Shown: positions 51,336-60,803, counted from the stretch's first letter. The stretch is 64,000 bases of DNA from Comamonadaceae bacterium (GCA_947456305.1 CANGPN010000004.1:1-64000), one strand, 5' to 3'. Program-made: numbers and translations. Notes: generated by a model not told the origin, from the sequence alone.

Positions 51336-51827
51336 TCAAACCCGCAACACCCGTTCACCACGGCCAATGCCGCTGGCACCTGTGCGCACTGTTTCCAAAA
51401 TGGCGCCGCGCTCGATGGCTTCTATAAAAGCATCGTTTTTTGACACATCGCCGGTTAACTCAATGGTGTAACTTTTGTCGGTCACATCGATGATGCGGCC
51501 TCTGAAAATATCCGCCATGCGTTTCATTTCTTCGCGCTCTTTGCCGACTGCGCGGACCTTGACCATCATCAATTCACGCTCTGTGTAAGCGCCTTCGGTC
51601 AAGTCAACCACTTTGACCACTTCGATCAAGCGATTCAAGTGTTTGGTGATTTGCTCAATCACGTCGTCTGAGCCTGATGTCTGCAACGTCATGCGAGACA
51701 AACTAGGGTCTTCCGTCGGGGCAACAGTCAGCGATTCAATGTTGTAGCCGCGTGCGGAAAAAAGGCCAACGACCCGGGACAAGGCACCGGGTTCGTTTTC
51801 TAACAATACTGCAATGATGTGTTTCAT
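51336..51827 (-). CDS. ilvH: Acetolactate synthase, small regulatory subunit
   Basis: A 163-residue protein with an N-terminal ACT domain (MKHIIAVLLENEPGALSRVVGLFSARG) that binds valine, and a C-terminal domain that activates IlvB. Length and sequence match IlvH/IlvN of Burkholderiales. It follows ilvB after a 93-base spacer with a strong GC-rich hairpin, and ilvC follows 29 bases on. Confidence 0.96.
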   Translation of the reverse strand: MKHIIAVLLENEPGALSRVVGLFSARGYNIESLTVAPTEDPSLSRMTLQTSGSDDVIEQITKHLNRLIEVVKVVDLTEGAYTERELMMVKVRAVGKEREEMKRMADIFRGRIIDVTDKSYTIELTGDVSKNDAFIEAIERGAILETVRTGASGIGRGERVLRV

Positions 51828-51858
51828 GGTTGTGTAACTCCTCTTTTCGCCGCCCTCC

Positions 51859-51880
51859 CCGCCAAGCGGTAACTTGGCGG
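51859..51880 (-). repeat. Strong GC-rich hairpin in the ilvB-ilvH spacer
   Basis: CCGCCAAG and CTTGGCGG form a perfect 8-bp stem with a six-base loop. No T run follows, so it is not a normal terminator. It probably affects mRNA stability or the ratio of IlvB to IlvH. Confidence 0.6.
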
Positions 51881-51920
51881 CTCGACGGACAATAGATTCG
51901 TCAAATGTGAGTTGAGAAAA

Positions 51921-53702
51921 TCAAAGGTCTTCGCTGCCGAGCAGCATTTCAGTGATGCCTTTACCGGCTTGAACCATAGGGAAAACGTTTTCGGTCTGGT
52001 CGGTGCGGAAGTCCATGAACACTGTTCTGTCTTTGAGTTTGCGCGCTTCGCGCAAAGCGGGTTCGACATCTTCCGGGCGTTCGATCAACATACCGACATG
52101 ACCATAGGCTTCAGCCAGTTTCACGAAGTCCGGCAAAGCGTCCATGTAACTGTGGCTGTAGCGGCCTTCATATTCCACCTCTTGCCATTGACGCACCATA
52201 CCCAGATAGCGGTTGTTCAAAGACAGAATTTTGATGGGTGTGTTGTATTGCAGGCATGTGGAAAGCTCTTGGATACACATTTGCACAGAGCCTTCACCGG
52301 TGACGCAATACACCTCGCTGTCGGGCTTGGCCAGTTTGATACCCATGGCGTAAGGAATGCCAACGCCCATGGTGCCCAATCCACCGGAATTGATCCAGCG
52401 GCGCGGTTCGTCAAACCGGTAGTACTGTGCAGCCCACATTTGGTGCTGACCGACATCGGAGGTGACGTAAGCGTCAGCATCCTTGGTCATGTTCCACAAG
52501 GTTTCAATAACCTTTTGAGGCTTGATGACCAGCGTGTTATTGCGGTCGTACCTCAAACAATCACGCGCACGCCAAGCTTCGATGGTTTCCCACCAAGCTG
52601 CCAAGGATTTCGGATCGGGCTTGGTTGGCGTTTCGTTCAGCATGCCAATCATTTCAGTGAGAACGTCCTTGACATCACCGACGATGGGAATGTCCACCTT
52701 GACTCGCTTGGAAATGCTGGACGGGTCAATATCTATGTGAATGATCTTGCGCTCGTTTTGCGCAAAGTGCTTGGGATTGCCGATGACGCGGTCATCAAAG
52801 CGGGCGCCAACTGCCAGCAACACATCGCAATTTTGCATGGCGTTGTTGGCTTCGACCGTGCCGTGCATGCCCAGCATGCCAAGGAATTTACGGTCACTGG
52901 CAGGATAGGCACCCAAGCCCATCAAGGTATTGGTGCAGGGGAATCCCAGCATATCTACGAGCTTACGCAATTCAGCCGAAGCCTCGCTCATTAATACGCC
53001 GCCGCCGGTATAAATGAACGGACGTTTGGCAGTCAGCAGCAATTGCAGTGCTTTGCGGATTTGACCAGAGTGGCCTTTGCGTACCGGGTTGTAAGACCGC
53101 ATTTCCACGTTAGTAGGATAACCGGCATAGATGGTTTTCTTGAAAGACACATCCTTGGGTATGTCCACCACCACCGGGCCGGGTCGGCCGCTACGGGCAA
53201 TGTGGAAGGCTTTTTTCATGACATCGGCGAGTTCGCGGACATCCTTGACCAGAAAATTGTGTTTGACGATAGGGCGTGTGATACCAACCGTATCGCACTC
53301 TTGGAATGCATCCAAACCGATGGCGTGTGTCGGCACCTGCCCGGTAATGATGACCATGGGAATGCTGTCCATATAGGCAGTAGCAATACCGGTGATGGCA
53401 TTGGTCACGCCGGGCCCGGAAGTCACCAAAGCCACGCCCACATCTCCGGTGGCACGCGCGTAGCCGTCTGCGGCATGAACGGCAGCTTGCTCATGACGAA
53501 CAAGCACATGTTGAATGGTTTCTTGTTTGTAAAGCGAGTCGTAAATGTATAAAACGGCGCCGCCGGGATAGCCCCAGACGTATTTGACGTTTTCAGCTTG
53601 CAGACATTTAACAAGAATGTCGGAGCCGTTGATTTCTATTGGAGCCTGGTTTTGCTGACTGGCAACAGCAGCTGATAGCAGCTCGGCTTTGGAGATTTCC
53701 AT
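51921..53702 (-). CDS. ilvB: Acetolactate synthase, large catalytic subunit
   Basis: A 593-residue ThDP- and FAD-dependent enzyme that makes acetolactate and acetohydroxybutyrate for valine, leucine and isoleucine. The ThDP-activating Glu is in [20 protein letters not shown], and [21 protein letters not shown] plus the following Asn carry the metal-binding motif. SADDs such as [13 protein letters not shown] are conserved. Gene order ilvB-ilvH-ilvC-psd-pssA points to one operon. Confidence 0.97.
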   Translation of the reverse strand: MEISKAELLSAAVASQQNQAPIEINGSDILVKCLQAENVKYVWGYPGGAVLYIYDSLYKQETIQHVLVRHEQAAVHAADGYARATGDVGVALVTSGPGVTNAITGIATAYMDSIPMVIITGQVPTHAIGLDAFQECDTVGITRPIVKHNFLVKDVRELADVMKKAFHIARSGRPGPVVVDIPKDVSFKKTIYAGYPTNVEMRSYNPVRKGHSGQIRKALQLLLTAKRPFIYTGGGVLMSEASAELRKLVDMLGFPCTNTLMGLGAYPASDRKFLGMLGMHGTVEANNAMQNCDVLLAVGARFDDRVIGNPKHFAQNERKIIHIDIDPSSISKRVKVDIPIVGDVKDVLTEMIGMLNETPTKPDPKSLAAWWETIEAWRARDCLRYDRNNTLVIKPQKVIETLWNMTKDADAYVTSDVGQHQMWAAQYYRFDEPRRWINSGGLGTMGVGIPYAMGIKLAKPDSEVYCVTGEGSVQMCIQELSTCLQYNTPIKILSLNNRYLGMVRQWQEVEYEGRYSHSYMDALPDFVKLAEAYGHVGMLIERPEDVEPALREARKLKDRTVFMDFRTDQTENVFPMVQAGKGITEMLLGSEDL

Positions 53703-53976
53703 GGTGTTGAACCTTTGTGAATTTCGGGGACGAAAAACCCAGGGTGCCTTTTTGCCACCTCTTGTGAAGGCGCATCAAGACTTTGGAAACCAGGCCACAA
53801 GCGTTTAACACCATGCCCGGATCCTTTTCTTGGGGAGCCAGAGATTATGACATTGTTTAGTCATGGTTTTTGCCTATTAGAACAAACGCTGTTTGCGATG
53901 CCATAATGCAAAGTTTGGCAAGTTTGTGTCCCTTCAAACTCCGTTTTGCTTGCGAATCAACTGCACCTGCAACCTC
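53703..53976. other. Divergent control region, ilvB / ECF sigma operon
   Basis: A 274-base gap, the largest in the window, serving two divergent operons. On the minus strand CATAAT (53844-53849) is a fair -10 box for ilvB. A frame starting at 53814 with AAGGA upstream opens [17 protein letters not shown], rich in Val and Leu, but it runs on into ilvB. A weak imperfect hairpin (GGTG/CACC) with TTTTT nearby is not convincing as a terminator. Confidence 0.45.
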
Positions 53977-54543
53977 TTGGCCTCCGACAAAGAACTTTCA
54001 GATTTTCTGGCTAGCGTTGAAAAACGCGCCTTTAAAAGATCGCTTTATCACGTGCGTGAGGAGGATGCGGCGCTGGATATCGTGCAAGACAGCATGATGA
54101 AACTGGCCGAGCATTACGCGGACAAACCGGCTGACGAACTGCCCATGTTGTTCCAGCGTATCCTCTCCAACACTACCTTGGACTGGTTCAGGCGGCAGAA
54201 AACCCGCAATGCTCTGTTCAGCAACTACAACGACTTTGGGCCGGAAAATGAGGACGAAAGCTTTGATTTTCTTGACATTCTGGACCAGTCCGGGACCACA
54301 CCGGCAGCAGAAAGTGCCCAGGATTTGCTTTCGCGCACCGAAATCGTGCGGGATATCGAGTCCGAAATAGAAAAACTGCCGGGACGTCAACGGGAAGCCT
54401 TCCTGCTGCGTTATTGGGAGGAGCTAGACGTATCCGAAACCGCTGCAGCCATGGGTTGCTCTGAAGGAAGTGTTAAAACACACTGCTCCAGAGCTATTCA
54501 GGCATTGCACAAAGCCTTGACTGCCAAAGGATTGAAACCATGA
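53977..54543 (+). CDS. ECF-like RNA polymerase sigma factor
   Basis: A 188-residue sigma-70 family protein. Region 2 appears as DIVQDSMMKLAEHYAD and LDWFRRQKTRNALFSN; region 4 as IEKLPGRQREAFLLRYWEELDVSETAAAMGCSEGSVKTHCSRAIQALHKAL, ending in a typical HTH. I place the start at a TTG (ASDKELSDFLASVEKRAF) because upstream residues are not family-like; no clear ribosome binding site is seen. The next gene overlaps it by four bases. It is likely paired with the membrane protein encoded there. Confidence 0.88.
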   Translation: MASDKELSDFLASVEKRAFKRSLYHVREEDAALDIVQDSMMKLAEHYADKPADELPMLFQRILSNTTLDWFRRQKTRNALFSNYNDFGPENEDESFDFLDILDQSGTTPAAESAQDLLSRTEIVRDIESEIEKLPGRQREAFLLRYWEELDVSETAAAMGCSEGSVKTHCSRAIQALHKALTAKGLKP

Positions 54544-54974
54544 AAAACTCACCAATCACACCTCAAGACCAGATTGGCATGCGCATGGCAGCGCTTTTGG
54601 ATCAACACAGCCAGCAATTGCCGTATGACATTACAGAGCGCCTTCGTGCCGCCCGCACCCGTGCTTTGGCTGCCGGGCGTGCCAAGCGTGCCGAGTTGAG
54701 CACCATCTCAGACGCGCAAATCCAGTCAAATGGCACTGTGCGTTTACCCTTTCAGTCCTCAACCCATGATATTTACAAACTGCTGGCGTCTTTCATTCCT
54801 CTGGTGTGTCTGGCTGCAGGTTTGATGTTGCTATACGAATTCCACAATAACCAAGCAGCCATGGAGTTGGCGGAAATCGACTCGGCGCTCTTAATCGATG
54901 ACCTGCCTCCTCAAGCCTACGCCGACCCGGCGTTCTTCGATTTTCTTAAAAACAAATCCCTGCAAAAAGATTGA
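54540..54974 (+). CDS. DUF3619 family membrane protein
   Basis: A 144-residue protein of the DUF3619 family, found in Burkholderiales directly after this sigma factor. It has an Arg/Ala-rich cytoplasmic part (ERLRAARTRALAAGRAKRAE), one membrane segment (about residues 79-100, LLASFIPLVCLAAGLMLLYEF) and an acidic C-terminus. The layout is that of an anti-sigma factor, but this role is inference from position. It overlaps both neighbours. Confidence 0.8.
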   Translation: MKNSPITPQDQIGMRMAALLDQHSQQLPYDITERLRAARTRALAAGRAKRAELSTISDAQIQSNGTVRLPFQSSTHDIYKLLASFIPLVCLAAGLMLLYEFHNNQAAMELAEIDSALLIDDLPPQAYADPAFFDFLKNKSLQKD

Positions 54975-55624
54975 TGCGCCTTCGTTTTGACGATACCTTG
55001 CCTTCATTTGGACTGGCCGTTGCACTGACACTGCTGCCGGTTTTCAGTGCTGTCTGTCCGGCGCAAACCCAATCCCAAAGCCAGACAACTGCACCTGAAT
55101 CTGCCGGCAAAACAACGCATGGCGAAGAGCTAGGCCCGCGCTGGGCTGAACTGAACGAAGAGCAGCACCAAATCCTGCGCCCGCTGCAAAATTTATGGCC
55201 TACGCTGGAAGAAAATCGAAAACGTAAATGGCTGGCAATTGCCAAAAACTTCCCCAACTTGAGCCCGGCGGCGCAAGCCATTGCGCAAGAGCGCATGCGT
55301 GAATGGGCAGCGCTCACTCCGGCCCAGCGTTACCAGGCCAGATTGCATTTCGCTCAGTCACAACAACTGAGCGCTGACGAAAAAATTGCTAAATGGGAAG
55401 CCTATCGGTCACTCAATGACGAAGAAAAAAATAAGTTACCCCAAGGCAAACCTGCTTGGTCCAAAGGAGCTGCTATGGCTGCGCGACCAGTAGCGGCTGA
55501 CAAATTGACGGTGACGCCTGTGGCCAAAGAAGGTCAGGAAAAGCCACAGCGTATTGAAACTGCCGAAGTCAATCCCCTTACCCTGCTGCCTATCAAAAAA
55601 CGCAACACTGTTGATAAACCGTGA
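54974..55624 (+). CDS. DUF3106 family exported protein
   Basis: A 216-residue protein with an N-terminal hydrophobic signal (about residues 10-30) and a DUF3106 domain marked by repeated Trp-containing helices: WAELNEEQHQILRPLQNLWPTL, RKRKWLAIAKNFPNLSP and RMREWAALTPAQRYQARLHF. Such repeats resemble LTXXQ-type periplasmic sensors. Function unknown. It starts by TGATG overlap with the DUF3619 gene. Confidence 0.8.
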   Translation: MRLRFDDTLPSFGLAVALTLLPVFSAVCPAQTQSQSQTTAPESAGKTTHGEELGPRWAELNEEQHQILRPLQNLWPTLEENRKRKWLAIAKNFPNLSPAAQAIAQERMREWAALTPAQRYQARLHFAQSQQLSADEKIAKWEAYRSLNDEEKNKLPQGKPAWSKGAAMAARPVAADKLTVTPVAKEGQEKPQRIETAEVNPLTLLPIKKRNTVDKP

Positions 55625-56172
55625 TGTCTGCGCTTGAGTCGCAGGGCATACAAACGCATCGCCAAACAACCCCATCGGTATTGCGCCGGCTCAGTTGCTG
55701 GGTCTACGAAGGCATATTGTTATTCGGCGTTATTTTCATTGCTGGTTATCTCTTCAGCACCTTAAGTCAAACCCGGCACGCTTTAGACAACCGCCACGGC
55801 TTACAGGCTTTTGTCTGTCTGGTGCTTGCTGTTTACTTCACCTGGTTCTGGCACAAAGGTCAGACCTTGGCCATGAAAACCTGGCACATCAAAGTACGGG
55901 ATTTGCAAGGGGAACCGCTCACTCAGCAGCGTGCTTTGTTGCGTTACGCGCTGTGCTGGGTGTGGTTTTTGCCGCCTTTACTTGCTTCGCAAATCGCACA
56001 ATTGCCGCTGTTCGCGACGATGCTGGCCTGCCTGATCTGGATTGCCCTGTGGGCGTGGTTGAGCCGCTTCCATCCTGAACGCCAGTTCTGGCACGACCAA
56101 TGGAGCGGTACGCGCCTGATTGACGTCAGACCTGGTCCATCCGACGGTCACACCTCTGACTCAGATACCTGA
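55624..56172 (+). CDS. RDD family membrane protein
   Basis: A 182-residue protein with three or four hydrophobic segments and the RDD-family core: RRLSCWVYEGILLFGVIFIAG at the start and KGQTLAMKTWHIKVRDLQG in the middle, with HDQWSGTRLIDVR near the end. Function unknown; transport has been suggested for some relatives. It starts within the stop of DUF3106 (TGATG) and closes the sigma-factor operon. Confidence 0.85.
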   Translation: MSALESQGIQTHRQTTPSVLRRLSCWVYEGILLFGVIFIAGYLFSTLSQTRHALDNRHGLQAFVCLVLAVYFTWFWHKGQTLAMKTWHIKVRDLQGEPLTQQRALLRYALCWVWFLPPLLASQIAQLPLFATMLACLIWIALWAWLSRFHPERQFWHDQWSGTRLIDVRPGPSDGHTSDSDT

Positions 56173-56184
56173 CAACATCCTGTA

Positions 56185-56769
56185 ATGAAATCAGCTTTTT
56201 CTCTTTGCGTATATTGCGGTTCACGCCCCGGCAGCCTTGACAGTTACACGCTGACCGCCACGGCCGTCGGTCAATGGATAGGTTCGCGACAGGGGCAACT
56301 GATTTATGGCGGCGGCGGCAACGGCCTGATGGGCACTGTCGCCATGGCCACTAAGGCCGCGGGCGGACGGGTGGTCGGCATCATTCCGCATGCACTGGCT
56401 GAAAAAGAAACCGCCAATACGCATTGCGACGAATTGCACATGGTGGACAACATGCACCAGCGCAAATTCATGATGGCCGAACGCGCCGACGCCTTTCTGG
56501 CCTTGCCGGGAGGCATTGGCACGTTTGAAGAATTGTTTGAGGTCTGGACCTGGAAGCAGCTGGGTTTTCACAACAAACCGATCGGCCTGTTGAATGTGGA
56601 TGGCTATTACAACGGCTTATTGAACTTTATGCAAAACACGGTTGATCACGGTTTTGTCTCTGACTGGCAAATGGACTTTGTTTTGCAGTCCAGTTCGACA
56701 GAGGATTTACTGCCCCGGCTCATAGAGGCGGCAGGCCTGTCAGTTTCTGACGGATTGCAAGGCATTTAA
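56185..56769 (+). CDS. LOG family protein (TIGR00730), nucleotide 5'-monophosphate phosphoribohydrolase
   Basis: A 194-residue protein with the LOG hallmarks: LCVYCGSRPG, LIYGGGGNGLMGTVA and the catalytic PGGIGTFEELFEVWTW (PGGxGTxxE). Relatives remove the ribose 5-phosphate from cytokinin nucleotides or AMP; in bacteria the physiological substrate is often unclear. It starts 12 bases after the RDD gene and may be co-transcribed. Confidence 0.93.
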   Translation: MKSAFSLCVYCGSRPGSLDSYTLTATAVGQWIGSRQGQLIYGGGGNGLMGTVAMATKAAGGRVVGIIPHALAEKETANTHCDELHMVDNMHQRKFMMAERADAFLALPGGIGTFEELFEVWTWKQLGFHNKPIGLLNVDGYYNGLLNFMQNTVDHGFVSDWQMDFVLQSSSTEDLLPRLIEAAGLSVSDGLQGI

Positions 56770-56820
56770 ACCCTTTCCCATGGATCTTTGCGGCGCCCGA
56801 TGGAGCGTAAAGCTAGACAG

Positions 56821-57195
<375 letters not shown>

Positions 57196-58860
57196 TCAGG
57201 CGCGAAAAAGACTGGTTATAGGATAACGCCAATCCTTGCCGAAGCCACGGTGGGTTATCCGCACCCCTATCGGCGCTTGACGACGTTTGTATTCATTGAT
57301 GCGAATCAAGCGTATGACTTGATCCACATCAGCCTTACTAAACCCCGCCGCCTCGATCTGTTGCTGGCTCTGGTCTTGCTCCATATAGCGTTCGATGATG
57401 GCGTCCAGCACATCATATGGCGGCAGACTGTCTTGGTCGGTCTGGTCCTCGCGTAACTCAGCGCTGGGCGGCCGCGTGATGATGCGCTCTGGGATGGGCG
57501 AAGTGCAAGTGCTGAAAGGGTCATGCTGATTGCGCCAGCGGGCCAGTTCGTAAACCAAGGTTTTACACACATCCTTGATGACCGCAAAACCACCTGCCAT
57601 GTCGCCATACAAAGTGCAGTAGCCGGTGGCCATCTCGCTTTTGTTACCGGTGGTCAGCACGATAGAGCCATGCTTGTTGGACATGGCCATCAGCAAGGTA
57701 CCACGTATGCGCGCTTGTATGTTTTCTTCGGTGGTATCGACTGGCTTTCCTTCAAAATCTGTGGCCAGCGTTTGCAGGAAATCGTTGAACATAGGCACGA
57801 TGGATAACTCGTCGTAACGCACCTGCATGCGTTGCGCCATCTCGCGGGCATCGGTCAAAGAAATGCCTGCGGTGTAGGGCGAGGGCATCATCACCGCGCG
57901 AACACGGTTTGCGCCCAAAGCGTCTACTGCAATCGCCATTACCAGCGCTGAATCAATGCCGCCGGACAAGCCCAGCAAGACGGATGGGAATCTGTTTTTG
58001 CCTATGTAATCGCGCACACCTAACACCAGCGCCTGCCAGACATCCGACAAATCGTCAGACATGCCAACTTGCTGTGCTGTCAGCTCACAACGCCCGGCAT
58101 GCAACTCACAACCGACATCGAAAGCAGCTTCCACAAAACCGGGCGCACGACCTGCAATATCACCATTGGCTTGCAGCGCAAAAGAGCGTCCTTCGAACAC
58201 CACCTCGTCTTGCGCCCCGACCAGATGGGCATAGACCAAAGGCAAACCTGTTGCCAGCGAGCGCGCCTGCATGGCTTGCTCGCGCTCCAAGCTTTTGCCC
58301 CGGTGAAAAGGTGAAGCGTTCATCACCACCAGTAATTGCGCGCCGGCTTCACGGGCATCGAAAGCGGGTTGCTCGAACCAAGCGTCTTCGCAAATCAGCA
58401 AGCCAATCTTCACACCTTGCACTTCAAATACACAGTTGTCCTGCCCGGGAGTGAAGTAACGACGCTCATCGAACACCTGGTAATTGGGCAGCTCGCGTTT
58501 GGCGTAACTGGCGACCCGTTGTCCTTCGCAAAACACCGAGGCCATGTTGAACCGCTGTTGCACTGCGACCGAGCGCGTGCGTTTGTCGTCGCCGCTGGGG
58601 TGACCTACCACCACATGCAAACCTTTTAAATCAGCCAATTCGTTTTGCACCAGCGACACAGCTTGTTGACAGGCCGCAATGAAAGATGGACGCAAAAACA
58701 GGTCTTCGGCGGCATAACCGCAAATCGCGAGTTCGGGGGTGATCAGCAAACGAATACCGCGCTGGTAAGCCGCACGGGCGGCGTCGATGATTTTTCGGGC
58801 ATTGCCCGCCATGTCGCCGACGGTGAAATTGAGCTGGGCTACACTGAGTTGAAGCGTCAT
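57196..58860 (-). CDS. nadE: Glutamine-dependent NAD+ synthase
   Basis: A 554-residue two-domain enzyme for the last step of NAD synthesis. The N-terminal nitrilase domain (residues 1-260) carries the catalytic Glu in LLITPELAICGYAAEDL, Lys in AKRELPNYQVF and Cys in GLLICEDAWFEQP. The synthetase domain begins near 290 with LGLSGGIDSALVMAIA. Its ATG overlaps that of the divergent FemAB-like gene in the four bases CATG. Confidence 0.97.
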   Translation of the reverse strand: MTLQLSVAQLNFTVGDMAGNARKIIDAARAAYQRGIRLLITPELAICGYAAEDLFLRPSFIAACQQAVSLVQNELADLKGLHVVVGHPSGDDKRTRSVAVQQRFNMASVFCEGQRVASYAKRELPNYQVFDERRYFTPGQDNCVFEVQGVKIGLLICEDAWFEQPAFDAREAGAQLLVVMNASPFHRGKSLEREQAMQARSLATGLPLVYAHLVGAQDEVVFEGRSFALQANGDIAGRAPGFVEAAFDVGCELHAGRCELTAQQVGMSDDLSDVWQALVLGVRDYIGKNRFPSVLLGLSGGIDSALVMAIAVDALGANRVRAVMMPSPYTAGISLTDAREMAQRMQVRYDELSIVPMFNDFLQTLATDFEGKPVDTTEENIQARIRGTLLMAMSNKHGSIVLTTGNKSEMATGYCTLYGDMAGGFAVIKDVCKTLVYELARWRNQHDPFSTCTSPIPERIITRPPSAELREDQTDQDSLPPYDVLDAIIERYMEQDQSQQQIEAAGFSKADVDQVIRLIRINEYKRRQAPIGVRITHRGFGKDWRYPITSLFRA

Positions 58861-60037
58861 GGATGAAATGCAAAATAAGCTGAACGATTATGGCATTCGG
58901 GTGCACGAACACCCGGGTGAACTGCCCGCCGCCGACTGGGATGCCCTGCTCGCTACGCAAGACTGCCCCACCCCGTTCATGCGCCACGCGTATTTGCTGG
59001 CCATGCACAACAGCCACAGCGCATTGCCTGCAAGTGGCTGGACACCCAGGTATTTTTCACTTTGGTTGAACAACACATTGGTAGCGGCCTGTCCGCTGTA
59101 CTTAAAAACCCATTCTTATGGCGAATATGTTTTCGACTGGGCTTGGGCCAACGCCTACAACCAGCACGGGCTGGACTATTACCCGAAAGCCTTGATCGCA
59201 GTGCCGTTCACGCCGGTGCCCGGTTCACGCCTGCTGGCTGACAGTGAAGAACACCGCGACATGTTGTTGCAATCTGTTATCTCATGGTGCGCTGAAGAAA
59301 AACTCTCTTCCCTGCATTTGCTGTTTGGCAGTGCGGCTGACATGGCATCCACCACACGGGCTGAGTTACTCCATCGCCAAACCGTGCAATTCCATTGGCA
59401 AAACCTGGGCTGGACGGACTTCGATGTATTTTTGGGCAGCCTGAATCAGGAGAAACGCAAAAAAATCCGTCAGGAAAGGCGCAAAGTGACTCAAGCCGAC
59501 GTGGTGTTCAGACACGCACAAGGCACGGCCATCAGCAATGCAGATTGGGATTTTTTCTACCAATGCTATGAGCGCACTTACTTGGAACATGGCAACGCCC
59601 CCTACCTCACACCGGATTTTTTCCAACGCATGCGCACAGACATGCCAGAGAACTGGTTATTGTTTATCGCCGAGCGCAACGGCCAGGCCATCGCCAGCAG
59701 TTTGATTGGCATTCACGGTTTTGGTAGCCAACAAGCGGTGGCATACGGGCGCTATTGGGGTGCTTTGGAACGGGTAGATTGTTTGCACTTTGAAGCTTGC
59801 TATTACCAACCGCTGCAATGGTGCATCGCCAACGGCGTGCAGCGTTTTGAGGGAGGCGCTCAGGGCGAACACAAGATGGCGCGGGCATTGATGCCTGTCA
59901 GTACGCACAGCGCGCATTGGCTGGCCGATGCGCGTTTTTCAAAAGCTGTTGAGGAATTTTTAAGCCGCGAGGGTCGAGGTGTGGATAACTACCTCGAACA
60001 CCTCGATGAACGCAATCCCTTCAAACGCAACCTATGA
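58859..60037 (+). CDS. FemAB-like / GNAT-fold acyltransferase (PF04339 type)
   Basis: A 392-residue protein of the FemAB_like family, annotated elsewhere as peptidoglycan-recognition or N-acyltransferase protein. Recognisable parts are CPTPFMRHAYLLAMHNSHSA, LNQEKRKKIRQERRKV, YERTYLEHGNAPYLTPDFF and the C-terminal ACYYQPLQWCIANGVQRFEGG followed by GEHKMARALMPV. The reaction is not established. Its ATG overlaps the nadE ATG head to head; an ATG three codons later is possible. Confidence 0.85.
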   Translation: MDEMQNKLNDYGIRVHEHPGELPAADWDALLATQDCPTPFMRHAYLLAMHNSHSALPASGWTPRYFSLWLNNTLVAACPLYLKTHSYGEYVFDWAWANAYNQHGLDYYPKALIAVPFTPVPGSRLLADSEEHRDMLLQSVISWCAEEKLSSLHLLFGSAADMASTTRAELLHRQTVQFHWQNLGWTDFDVFLGSLNQEKRKKIRQERRKVTQADVVFRHAQGTAISNADWDFFYQCYERTYLEHGNAPYLTPDFFQRMRTDMPENWLLFIAERNGQAIASSLIGIHGFGSQQAVAYGRYWGALERVDCLHFEACYYQPLQWCIANGVQRFEGGAQGEHKMARALMPVSTHSAHWLADARFSKAVEEFLSREGRGVDNYLEHLDERNPFKRNL

Positions 60038-60038
60038 A

Positions 60039-60575
60039 TCAGGGATGCAGTTTGCGGTAGTTGGCAATGCCTTCTTCGATTTCCTGCATGGCTGAAGTGG
60101 GACCTTCCCAACCGATGATCTTCACCCACTTACCTTGCTCTAAATCTTTGTAATGCTCAAAGAAATGGGCAATGGTTTTTAAGCGCATGGGGTTCATGTC
60201 TTCAGGCTTTTGCCACTGGGTGTAAATGGACAAAATTTTGTCGGTGGGCACTGCCAGCACCTTGCCGTCCATACCGGCTTCATCTTCCATTTTCAAGATG
60301 CCGATGGGGCGGCAAGTCACCACCACACCGGGAATCAAGGGCACGGGTGTGATCACCAGCACATCCACCGGGTCGCCGTCTCCGCTGATGGTTTTGGGCA
60401 CATAACCGTAATTGGTCGGGTAATGCATGGACGTGCTCATGAAGCGGTCTACAAAAATCGCACCGGTTTCCTTGTCAACTTCGTACTTGATCGGGTCGGC
60501 GTTCATGGGAATTTCAATGATCACATTGAATTCATGCGGTGTATTTTTTCCAGCGGTAACGTTATCTAAGGCCAT
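60039..60575 (-). CDS. ppa: Soluble inorganic pyrophosphatase
   Basis: A 178-residue family I PPase that hydrolyses pyrophosphate from biosynthesis. The signature DGDPVDVLV holds the metal-binding Asp residues, with KYEVDKETG and DRFMSTSMHYPTNYGYVP upstream. Length is normal. It faces away from the membrane pyrophosphatase gene across a 233-base region, so both may respond to the same control. Confidence 0.97.
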   Translation of the reverse strand: MALDNVTAGKNTPHEFNVIIEIPMNADPIKYEVDKETGAIFVDRFMSTSMHYPTNYGYVPKTISGDGDPVDVLVITPVPLIPGVVVTCRPIGILKMEDEAGMDGKVLAVPTDKILSIYTQWQKPEDMNPMRLKTIAHFFEHYKDLEQGKWVKIIGWEGPTSAMQEIEEGIANYRKLHP

Positions 60576-60710
60576 GTTGAATTTGGAAGAGGTGGAAGAA
60601 TCAAAAATTATCGCATTGTTTATCAGTAGTTACCCTTGATTTGATTCACAACATCAACCGAATATGTCAAAAACGTAACGCGAATCACGTACATTCGCGG
60701 GGTTGGCCAA

Positions 60711-60732
60711 TCACGCTCTCATGAGTGCGTGA
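60711..60732 (+). promoter_or_regulatory. 22-bp imperfect palindrome upstream of hppA
   Basis: TCACGC and GCGTGA flank a central CTCATGAG, giving dyad symmetry with only one mismatched pair in 22 bases. It could be an operator for a dimeric regulator or form a hairpin in the transcript. Confidence 0.5.
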
Positions 60733-60736
60733 GGAA

Positions 60737-60803
60737 GCAACGCAAAGGTGGGGCTGACAACCTTTGAACGTTGCCCCTCCTCTTCGCGAAACAACTCAAG
60801 GAG
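60737..60803 (+). promoter_or_regulatory. Candidate switch-like 5' leader of hppA
   Basis: Three stems compete. Stem A pairs GCAACG (60737) with CGTTGC (60769), with AAAGGT/ACCTTT inside. Stem B pairs GGGGC (60750) with GCCCC (60773) and cannot coexist with A. CTCCT (60777) can pair with AGGAG (60799), the hppA ribosome binding site. This looks like a regulated leader, but no known riboswitch class was recognised. Confidence 0.4.

Noticed and set aside
53740-53775. Attenuator terminator in front of ilvB.
   Set aside because: The candidate stem has only four pairs before a mismatch and the T run is offset; not enough to call a terminator.
60750-60778. Partial likeness to a TPP riboswitch (GGGGCTGACAACC then CTTTGAAC).
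   Set aside because: The second half of the TPP aptamer (the CTGATCTGG and GCGNAGGGA segments) is absent, and hppA is not a thiamine gene. The likeness covers few bases.
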